Assembly: GCA_964529325.1 (NCBI GenBank)
Contig: CAZGWH010000026.1
Location: 1 to 29,474, forward strand
DNA: 29,474 nucleotides
Source: GCA-2689995 sp964529325
GTDB taxonomy: Bacteria; Fidelibacterota; Marinisomatia; SCGC-AAA003-L08; GCA-2689995
Direction: 5' to 3'
Below, in pieces: positions 9,800-17,029 of the stretch. The stretch's first letter is position 1, and every line of letters starts with the position of its first letter. The notes beneath the pieces are model-generated. The model was given only the letters and a program-made list of their open reading frames with translations, made no database searches and was not told the origin of the DNA. The translations under genes were made by a program, and so were the position numbers.

Positions 9800-9818
9800 C
9801 CCTGAGCTTGTCGAAGGG
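9800..9818. repeat. CCCTGAGCTTGTCGAAGGG interspersed palindrome
   Basis: The 19-base imperfect palindrome CCCTGAGCTTGTCGAAGGG (reverse complement begins CCCTTCGACAAGCTC) is one I recall as a dispersed repeat in many unrelated bacterial genomes. Only one copy is visible here. Its GC content contrasts with the surroundings. Confidence 0.55.
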
Positions 9819-9902
9819 AATTAAACCCTGTGGAATAAAAAATATAATTTAATCCATAATTAGTTTGTAAAGTCTGTAAAGTTAAAAAATCATACTATAT
9901 GA

Positions 9903-9922
9903 CAAGGGGACATGTCCCCTTG
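9903..9922. repeat. perfect 20-base palindrome
   Basis: CAAGGGGACATGTCCCCTTG is its own reverse complement. It differs in sequence from the other palindromes here, so it belongs to another repeat type. It could form a cruciform or a strong RNA hairpin, or bind a dimeric protein. Confidence 0.8.
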
Positions 9923-9970
9923 CTGAAAGCATTCTTTTACCTGAAAATATAAATTAATCCATAATTTATA

Positions 9971-9986
9971 GCGATGCATGCATCGC
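9971..9986. repeat. perfect 16-base palindrome
   Basis: GCGATGCATGCATCGC is its own reverse complement. It lies 48 bases from the previous palindrome and is unrelated to it in sequence. No T run follows, so a terminator role is not supported. Confidence 0.75.
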
Positions 9987-10117
9987 CACTACTAAAAAAG
10001 GGAATTAATATGTATCTTCGTAGAAACAGACATCTGTATCTGTCCAAAATAAAATAGGGTAATAATTTGCACAGTTAAAATACACCAAAAAAAATCATTA
10101 CTCACCTGTTCATTTTT

Positions 10118-10219
10118 AAACCTCGGAGAGGTGACCAATTTATAACACCCATTAAACTAAACAAATATGAACTCTGTAAGAGTGACCTAATAGTCTGCTC
10201 CGATGGAGCTATTTTTTTT
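10118..10219 (+). repeat. REP-like multi-hairpin repeat, copy 2
   Basis: An exact 102-base copy of 9614-9715 in the same orientation, 504 bases further on. The flanking bases differ, so the unit is the 102-base element and not a larger duplication. Its T run ends 12 bases from the stop of the penicillin-acylase gene; relative to that gene (minus strand) the T run is on the wrong side for termination. Confidence 0.9.
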
Positions 10220-10231
10220 AATATTATAAAT

Positions 10232-12529
10232 CTATTCCTCTAAAATTATATTCACAATAATTACAATATCAATGACATTTACAAACCCATCATAATTAAC
10301 ATCACCAATTACATTATATTCAACTGAAAGAATTATATCTACAGCAATCACAACATCCAAAATATTTACTTCCCCATCTTGGTTTATATCACCTACTACA
10401 ATTTCGCCAGAATTATAAAAATGAGTTTCAATTGATTCTGAATGGTTTAAATAATCACTTTCATCATACCAATTTTGCAACAGACTATCTTGAGAATAAA
10501 AATAAGTAAGATCATTATAATGCGGAGAATTGGGATTTTCTGATTGTCCATTAGGCTTCATAAACCATGACCGTGGTGCTTCTCCTGGTTTTAATCGGAT
10601 TAATAAAATATGGTCATTCCCTGCATTACAATGAAAAATATTATCACTTTTTAACATTCCTTTACCCATTCGCGATGATGATAAATCAGAATGTTCAGGA
10701 GCACCTGAAATAGGGAAACTCATATTTCCTCTAAAATAACGATGTATTTCTCCCCAAGGAACTTCAATTGTTCCATACCGACTAACCATTTCATCTTTAG
10801 CCATAACTAATGATTCTACCAAAATTCTTCGATCGGCTTCACTAAATGAAAATGGATTTAGAAATTCTAAATAATTAGGTAATATTTCTCGCAAATAAAA
10901 CAATAAGGACATTTCTGTTGATGTTTTTTCTGCAAATCCATTCCAATTAAATAATATATTTGCAAGTGAATCAGCATCATTTTGATGTGGAAAATTATCT
11001 GCATCTGATTCTTCTAATGCTAATGGTAAAATTTGTTTAAGAGAATCCCATCCTAAAATTTTAATATCTAACGCAATATTCTTTAGATAATCAAATGAAA
11101 TTGTATCTGCCCCTAATTCAATTAACTCCGTTACTCTTTTTCCCCGGGAACCAAAATAGTTACCCTGCCATATTTCAATTGGAACATCATTTTCACCAAA
11201 ACCAGGATTTGGAGTAACATGCCATGGTGCATCATTGCAGTTTTGAATATACCCCGATTCAGGATTTTCTACTCGAGGAAGTGTACTAAATGGAATTAAT
11301 TCTTGCCATAGTGTAGATGATGTTGCGCCATCTAATGCTCCCTCTCGAGCCAATACAGGGTCATTTCGATAATGGGCAATTCCATTATAAATATATAAAA
11401 TATTTCCTTGTTCATCACCTCCTAAGCAATTCCATTTATCATATTGATGAAGAGTTAATGCATTCTCCCATTCAATTACAGACTGAGCTGTCATCATTCG
11501 ATAACCTTGCTCAAATCCAGATACAATATTTTCTGCTTCTATTTTAGCAAATAGTGCTGTATTAGAATTTAAATTTTTAACAAATACACCATGGTCAGAC
11601 GATTGTCTCATCGTAACTTGTTGTTCTGTACCATTTGCAAAAGAAATTATTTCAGTCCAAATATTAAACGGTTTTGAAATACCATCCAATAAATAATGTT
11701 CTTCATTGTTAGGATCTAAACTCACAATATATGCATCTGCAAAATCAGGTTTATTTGCAGTATGAGACCATGCAAAATGCTCATTATGCCCCATCACAGG
11801 ATGTGGTGAACCAATAAAATAAAAACCATTATAATTAAGATTTCCATCCAACGATTTTAAATGAGCACTCCAACTTGCAGTAAGCCCATTAAAAGGAAGA
11901 TGAGGATCACATAAAATATACAACGCATTATCTGCTGTTCTTTCAGGTGTAACAACCCATTGATTAGACATATCCTCTTGAGCATTTGGGAAAATACTTT
12001 GCTCAACATAATAATTTCCAGCATCTTTTACAAATTGATTCCATTCATGTGAAATAGATTTTAAGTAACTTGATGTATAAATATCTGACGCAGTAATGGG
12101 CAAAAGAGCATCTTCATTTATTACAGATGGTAGATCCTCTGGGAATGTTGATACCGAATAATTAATACCACTTGCAAGACTCTCTAGATATTGAAATATC
12201 TCAGGCGATATGGAAATCATTGCTTCTGTAGTTTTTTCTTGAAGCCGTAAAGAACGAATAAATGCATCTTGATTTAAAAATGACGCTCCATAGTGCTGGG
12301 TCAATTCACCACGAATAGTGAGTATATTATCTATTAATGCTTTAGGATGATCCTGATACATTGAAATTGCCAAACCAAAAGCACAATCTCGCGGTGTATC
12401 ACCAATTATATGCGGAATTCCATAAGTATCTCTAACAATTTCTACAAACTCACTAAATAAACATGAATACATTATTAATACTGATAATATGACCTTTATA
12501 TCTTTTATTTTATATATTTTTTTCATCAT
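10232..12529 (-). CDS. secreted penicillin-acylase-family amidase with C-terminal dockerin-like repeats
   Basis: An N-terminal-nucleophile hydrolase of the penicillin acylase/acyl-homoserine-lactone acylase family, which cleaves amide bonds. The real substrate cannot be told. The 765-residue precursor starts with a signal peptide (to about residue 27). The family opening EIVRDTYGIPHI follows. The presumed nucleophile Ser188 sits in DMSNQWVVTPERT, the new N-terminus after self-cleavage, followed by DPHLPF and the family segment GHNEHFAWSHTANKPDFADAY. The residue before the nucleophile is Met, whereas Gly is common in the family. The last 55 residues are two dockerin-like calcium loops (GDINQDGEVN, GDVNYDGFVN), probably for surface attachment or sorting. 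It lies 27 bases after the selenoprotein gene and probably shares its transcript. Confidence 0.92.
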   Translation of the reverse strand: MMKKIYKIKDIKVILSVLIMYSCLFSEFVEIVRDTYGIPHIIGDTPRDCAFGLAISMYQDHPKALIDNILTIRGELTQHYGASFLNQDAFIRSLRLQEKTTEAMISISPEIFQYLESLASGINYSVSTFPEDLPSVINEDALLPITASDIYTSSYLKSISHEWNQFVKDAGNYYVEQSIFPNAQEDMSNQWVVTPERTADNALYILCDPHLPFNGLTASWSAHLKSLDGNLNYNGFYFIGSPHPVMGHNEHFAWSHTANKPDFADAYIVSLDPNNEEHYLLDGISKPFNIWTEIISFANGTEQQVTMRQSSDHGVFVKNLNSNTALFAKIEAENIVSGFEQGYRMMTAQSVIEWENALTLHQYDKWNCLGGDEQGNILYIYNGIAHYRNDPVLAREGALDGATSSTLWQELIPFSTLPRVENPESGYIQNCNDAPWHVTPNPGFGENDVPIEIWQGNYFGSRGKRVTELIELGADTISFDYLKNIALDIKILGWDSLKQILPLALEESDADNFPHQNDADSLANILFNWNGFAEKTSTEMSLLFYLREILPNYLEFLNPFSFSEADRRILVESLVMAKDEMVSRYGTIEVPWGEIHRYFRGNMSFPISGAPEHSDLSSSRMGKGMLKSDNIFHCNAGNDHILLIRLKPGEAPRSWFMKPNGQSENPNSPHYNDLTYFYSQDSLLQNWYDESDYLNHSESIETHFYNSGEIVVGDINQDGEVNILDVVIAVDIILSVEYNVIGDVNYDGFVNVIDIVIIVNIILEE

Positions 12530-12556
12530 TTTCTCTTTTTTTGATTAAATAGTAGC

Positions 12557-14521
12557 TTATTCACCTAAAATTATATTCACCATTACAATTATATCCACTA
12601 CATTTATGATGTTATCACCATTTATGTCACCTGCTGACGATTGATATTCTGTCGGTAATATTGTTCCAATAATTATATTTATAACGGAGATAATATCCAC
12701 TACATTTATTAATCCATCATAATTTAAATCACCTAATAATACATTATTTGATATTAATTCATCTAACACATATAGCATCCACTCTGTATCAATTTCATTA
12801 TTTGCATATTGAAAAATACCATTCTGGTCAATAATAAAATCTCTTGGATATGGAGAGCCATCATTGGGTAAATAAAATAAATCATAAGTTTCGCCTCCTT
12901 GAACACCACCAGGGCTTCCAGGGTCATATAAAATTGGGAAAGTAATGCTATTTTGTTCAACAAAACTTGTAAGTTGATTATTACTTGCTGTATTGATAAT
13001 TCCGATTACTTGAACATTACCATCATATTCCTGCCATATTGCAGTTTCCATATCCGATAACTCCGGACTGCAAACAGGTCAGAGCGGTGAGAAGAAAGCA
13101 AGAACGATTATTTCACCCAAATGTTCTGATAACCTATAATTTCCAACCCCATTCGCAACAATTTCAAGTTCAAAATCAGGTGCAGGTTCACCAATATTTG
13201 CACCATTAATATTCCCGTTGACTTCACATGTTAAATCTGATTCATCTTCATCATTTGACCAAATGCGTAATCCACCCGAAGCATTTATATTTTCAGCAGT
13301 ATAGGTAACATCAATCGATTGAGACTCACCTGGTAATAAATTTGAATATTCAGAAATAGTAAATTCATTATTTGTTGTAAAAATATCTGTTATTTCAAGA
13401 AGAGAATTTCCATTATTTGTAATATCAATTGAAATTGTATTCGAATCTCCATTTTCAACAAAGGGATAATTAATTTCATAGCCACTTAAATCAATATCAG
13501 AACCATCAATTTCACCATATTCCATTATCTGCACAGTCGCCCATTCTGCAGAATAAATATAATTATCTTTAACAGCAATTGCCATGGTTCGTCGGGTTGT
13601 ATTTTTAAAGCCTGTTTTTGCGATTACTCCATAAACAAAATCCCATACTTGTAAAATTTCAACATCATCCCAATCAGAAACTGCAACAAAATATGAAAAT
13701 CCATCTAATCGGTTTGCCATTCCTGATGTATTATAATTCCCAATATATTCAAAGTAATTTCCATGTAATTCATAAACATTTACACCTCCAGAACCTAATG
13801 CGACAAATAAAACATCAACTTCAAATACACCATCAACAATAATTGCATTATAGTTAATAATTTCAACATCCTTAATTGCATGTTCCATTTCTAATTCTGA
13901 ATAAACCGTTAATTCATTTTCATCCACTCCAATTATTTTCAATGTAGAAGCATCTCCAATATATGCTGAAATGGGTAAATCTAGATTTTCTGATATTCTA
14001 TATAATTTTACGGCCCATGCATTTTCTGTTTCAAAAGTTTGTATTAAACTTGGATTTTCAGGGTTACCTAAATTGAAAAATAATACACCATCTGTATGTG
14101 CACAAACAGCAAGAATATTCTCAAAAACATCCATATTTTCTAAAATCATGTTATTTGTATTTTGAATATAGCCAATATATTGGGGGTTACTTGGATTCTC
14201 AAAATTGACAATTCCAACACCATTCCGTGCTGTAAAGTAGGCATAATGACCATAAGATGTAACGCAATTTGGTTTAGACCCACCTCCCGCTCCATTATTA
14301 GGGAGTGTAAAATGAGCAATATGATTAAGAATGGTTGGGTTAGATATATCATATATTTCAATACCACCAATCATGCCGACCACGATTAAAATATCATCCA
14401 TTATATGTGTGTCTAAAATATGACTTGCCTCAGGGTTATCAAAATCATGTAAAGTTAGGTTTAATCCAAAACAAAGAGACATTCCAATTATTATAGTTAA
14501 TATATTATTTTTAAAATTCAA
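12557..14521 (-). CDS. secreted selenoprotein: LVIVD propeller, ASH-like, thioredoxin-fold (U-P-V-C) and dockerin-like domains
   Basis: Read through an in-frame TGA (13079-13081), this is one 654-residue protein. Residues 1-20 are a signal peptide. Residues 30-340 contain LVIVD-type propeller repeats (IGGIEIYDISNP, GVGIVNFENP, GVLFFNLGNP). Residues 345-435 resemble an ASH/choice-of-anchor-D beta sandwich. Residues 444-595 are an AhpC/TSA-redoxin thioredoxin fold starting GEPAPDFEL. Residues 597-654 are two dockerin-like loops (GDLNYDGLIN, GDINGDNIIN). TGA encodes residue 481 within FFSPL-U-PVC, where redoxins have the attacking Cys. If TGA were a stop, the protein would end in mid-domain just before its active site. 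A SECIS-like hairpin follows. A separate start at ATG 13051, nine bases after GGAG, is possible but would lack the fold's first strand and redox motif. Confidence 0.88.
13039..13073 (-). promoter_or_regulatory. SECIS-like hairpin for the first selenoprotein
   Basis: On the minus-strand RNA a lower stem pairs UUGCAG (13073-13068) with CUGCAA (13044-13039). An upper stem pairs UCCG (13067-13064) with CGGA (13056-13053). The apical loop is GAGUUAU, with G first. Fifteen bases separate UGA from the loop. An upper stem of this size, a G among the first loop bases and this spacing are the known features of bacterial SECIS elements recognised by SelB. The element lies inside the coding sequence, as is usual in bacteria. 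Confidence 0.75.
13079..13081 (-). other. in-frame TGA proposed as selenocysteine codon (U481)
   Basis: The minus-strand codons read TCA CCG CTC TGA CCT GTT TGC, giving S-P-L-U-P-V-C. The reading frame is open on both sides and homology continues across it. TGA ends the sigma-54 activator and M16C genes in the normal way, so it is not a sense codon throughout this genome. Confidence 0.85.
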
Positions 14522-14575
14522 TTTTAGTTTTCTCCTCTAGTTTATTCAATTTATGATGATACAATTTCAATTAAG

Positions 14576-15289
14576 TTAACAGATATTATTTTCTCTATTT
14601 CTATATACTTCTTTTGCACCTATTGATTTGAAAAAAATAGATATTACAAATGAAATAACAATTATCTTTTGAGCAACTACTTGAAAAATTAATCCATATA
14701 AAGTTTCTTTTCCATCGGGTCCAAATTCCATAACCAACACATACCCAAATAATACAAGAGCAAAAGCAACATAGAGCAATGCATATTTATTTTTCCACTC
14801 AGGTGCTTTATAAATTGCAATTATATAAAAAATAGCGACAATTAAAAAAGATCTAAATGCCCATTTTACAAAGAACATATGTGCATCTAAATATAAATCC
14901 GATGGTGTTAATGCAATTCCAGAGAACGCAATTCCAGAGGTAATTGCAATAATTGATGCACCAATTGAAATTTTATAAGAGGTTTTATTTTGTTTAAATA
15001 GATTTGGTAAATAAAAATAAAACAAACAGGTAAGAGCGCCAATCATGAAAAGTCCAAAATTAAATATAAAACTTGAATAAAAATTTGAAGTATTATCCAT
15101 TGTTAATGTACGACCTAAATCACTAAAATAATTCTGGGTAAACATATACGAACTAAATTCAGGATTTTGATAAGTACCTCCCGGATAAATTATCATTGCT
15201 ATTAAATTTAATAATATAAATGCAATTGATCCAATTAAGGGTAAATGATATGCAAGGTATTCTGCAATTGAAAAATTAGTTTTATTCAT
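14576..15289 (-). CDS. six-helix membrane protein, DUF998-like
   Basis: A 237-residue integral membrane protein with about six hydrophobic segments. Residues 55-62 (NYFSDLGRT), between the first two helices, recall the short conserved motif of DUF998-type proteins, whose function is not known to me. The assignment rests on this motif and the topology, so it is tentative. It has no signal peptide distinct from the first helix, and no catalytic motif I can name. It lies 54 bases before the selenoprotein gene on the same strand and diverges from the symporter gene across 151 bases, which should hold promoters for both. It may be the first gene of the transcript leading to the selenoprotein and acylase. 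Confidence 0.6.
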   Translation of the reverse strand: MNKTNFSIAEYLAYHLPLIGSIAFILLNLIAMIIYPGGTYQNPEFSSYMFTQNYFSDLGRTLTMDNTSNFYSSFIFNFGLFMIGALTCLFYFYLPNLFKQNKTSYKISIGASIIAITSGIAFSGIALTPSDLYLDAHMFFVKWAFRSFLIVAIFYIIAIYKAPEWKNKYALLYVAFALVLFGYVLVMEFGPDGKETLYGLIFQVVAQKIIVISFVISIFFKSIGAKEVYRNRENNIC

Positions 15290-15440
15290 ACTCTCTTCTG
15301 TTATTTATGTTTAAAATTAGGTTTACAAATTAGACTTTCAAGCCAATTTAATAAAACAATTTTCATTTATTGCTTTGACTATACTAATTGCCCTATTATC
15401 TGCCCGACTTTTTTAACCATTTTTTATTAGGAGAGAGATA

Positions 15441-17018
15441 ATGACAACACTTTTAGCAAATATATTCACATCAAATCCACAAACTATACTTGAAAAAATA
15501 GATTCATTTTTTGGTATTTTTGTAGAATATTTAGTAATGGTTTTATTTTATGATATTTTGGGGTTTCCACTTGTTGTAATTGTTTTATTAGCAGGAGCAA
15601 TATCATTTACACTTTATTTTAAATTTATAAATATCAGAGGTTTCGGGCATGCAATTGAAGTCATTAGAGGGAAATATGATAACCCTAATGATATTGGGCA
15701 AATTAGTCATTTTCAAGCTTTAACTTCTGCATTATCAGCAACTATTGGATTAGGGAATATTGCTGGGGTTGCCATTGCTGTAGCTCAAGGTGGACCTGGT
15801 GCAGTTTTTTGGATGATGTTTATTGCTATTTTTAGCATGTCCGCAAAGTTTGTTTCTGCATCTTTAGCTCAAATGTATAGAAAAGTTAATCCAGATGGAT
15901 CAATTTCTGGTGGTCCAATGTATTATTTGGATATTGGTTTAAAGAAAAAAGGATTTGGTTTTTTTGGGAAGGTACTTGGTGTACTTTATGCGATATTCAT
16001 AATTGGTGGTGCATTTGGCGGTGGAAATATGTTCCAAGCAAATCAATCATACGAATTAGTTGCAACTCAAGTACCATTATTAGCACAAAATAGTTGGCTA
16101 TATGGTGTAATTTTAGCAGGTCTAGTTGGACTAGTCATTTTTGGTGGAATTGTTCGAATTGGGAAAGCGACTGAAAAAATTGTTCCAGCAATGGTACTAA
16201 TTTATGTTTCAGCTTCGATGTGGATAATTTTAACAAATTTAAATCGTTTACCTTCAGTTATTAGTTCAATTTTTACTCAAGCTTTTTCTCCCGATGCATT
16301 CTATGGCGGACTACTTGGTGTATTGGTAATTGGAATAAGACGAGCAATTTTCAGTAATGAGGGCGGTGTAGGATCAGCAGCAATTGCACATTCCGCGGCA
16401 AAAACGGATGAACCAATCCGAGAAGGAATAGTTGCGATGGTTGGACCATTTATTGATACTATAGTTATTTGTTTTATGACAGCTTCTGTTTTACTTATTA
16501 CATTAGAAGATAATGATTTATTAAAAGAATATAATTCTGCTAAGATAGATGTATATCAAACCGAACTCGCATTAGAGTCTGCAACAGGTGAGAAAGCGAT
16601 TGATTTAAATGCAAATTTAATTATTGCAAAGGAGCGATTATCTAACTCTTCAAAAGGTGCCGAATTTACATCCAGAGCTTTTAGTTCAGTAATTTCGTGG
16701 TTTCCTATTTTACTTACGATTGTCGTATTTCTATTTTCATACAGCACGATGATTTCGTGGTATTATTATGGCGATAAAGGGTGGGTATATTTATTTGGAA
16801 AAAAATCACTCATTATATATCAATCTATGTTTTTGGGATGTATATTTTTAGGTTCCGTAACTAAGTTAGGAAATGTTCTTGACTTTTCAGATATGATGAT
16901 TTTATCATGTGCATTTCCAAATATAATTGGAGCATTTTTCCTATTACCAGAAATAAAAGTCGCATTAAATAAGTATTGGACAAAATATAAAAATAATGAA
17001 TTTCAAACCTATAAATAA
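15441..17018 (+). CDS. sodium:alanine symporter, AGCS family
   Basis: An inner-membrane importer of alanine or glycine coupled to Na+ (possibly H+). The 525-residue protein has about ten or eleven hydrophobic segments. The family signatures are clear: GLGNIAGVAIAVAQGGPGAVFW near residue 105, the SISGGPMYYLDIGL segment near 155, and FSNEGGVGSAAIAHSAA near 310. Between two helices at residues 358-400 is a polar, Ala/Glu-rich stretch that looks like an inserted soluble loop and is longer than I expect for the family. AGGAGAGAG lies a few bases before the ATG and supports this start. Its stop codon TAA shares its last base with an ATG that begins a two-codon minigene before the M16C gene. Confidence 0.94.
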   Translation: MTTLLANIFTSNPQTILEKIDSFFGIFVEYLVMVLFYDILGFPLVVIVLLAGAISFTLYFKFINIRGFGHAIEVIRGKYDNPNDIGQISHFQALTSALSATIGLGNIAGVAIAVAQGGPGAVFWMMFIAIFSMSAKFVSASLAQMYRKVNPDGSISGGPMYYLDIGLKKKGFGFFGKVLGVLYAIFIIGGAFGGGNMFQANQSYELVATQVPLLAQNSWLYGVILAGLVGLVIFGGIVRIGKATEKIVPAMVLIYVSASMWIILTNLNRLPSVISSIFTQAFSPDAFYGGLLGVLVIGIRRAIFSNEGGVGSAAIAHSAAKTDEPIREGIVAMVGPFIDTIVICFMTASVLLITLEDNDLLKEYNSAKIDVYQTELALESATGEKAIDLNANLIIAKERLSNSSKGAEFTSRAFSSVISWFPILLTIVVFLFSYSTMISWYYYGDKGWVYLFGKKSLIIYQSMFLGCIFLGSVTKLGNVLDFSDMMILSCAFPNIIGAFFLLPEIKVALNKYWTKYKNNEFQTYK

Positions 17019-17029
17019 TGGAGTAAATC

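Larger units (their letters stand above)
9543..10231. other. gene-free palindrome-rich intergenic region
   Basis: About 690 bases without a plausible gene, between the start of uvrB and the end of the penicillin-acylase gene. It holds two identical 102-base multi-hairpin repeats, a separate hairpin of the same style at 9741-9753, two perfect palindromes (9903-9922 and 9971-9986), the imperfect CCCTGAGCTTGTCGAAGGG palindrome, and two similar AT-rich stretches containing TTAATCCATAATT near 9848 and 9955. The GC-rich hairpins stand out against the AT-rich surroundings. The region looks like a landing zone for REP-type sequences. Transcription signals for uvrB must lie within its left 70 bases. 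Confidence 0.8.

Noticed and set aside
9614..10219. A CRISPR array from the repeated 102-base element.
   Set aside because: Only two copies, about 400 bases apart, with no regular short spacers and no cas genes.
10208..10231. The T-run hairpin of repeat copy 2 as the terminator of the penicillin-acylase gene.
   Set aside because: The T run follows the hairpin on the plus strand, whereas the gene is on the minus strand.
12557..13051. The part after the first TGA as a separate 164-residue gene.
   Set aside because: It would begin in the middle of a thioredoxin fold without its first strand and redox motif, although GGAG nine bases upstream of its ATG keeps a small doubt.
15375..15399. A sigma-70 promoter (TTGACT and TATTAT) for the symporter gene.
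   Set aside because: The spacing is 13 bases, too short for a normal promoter.
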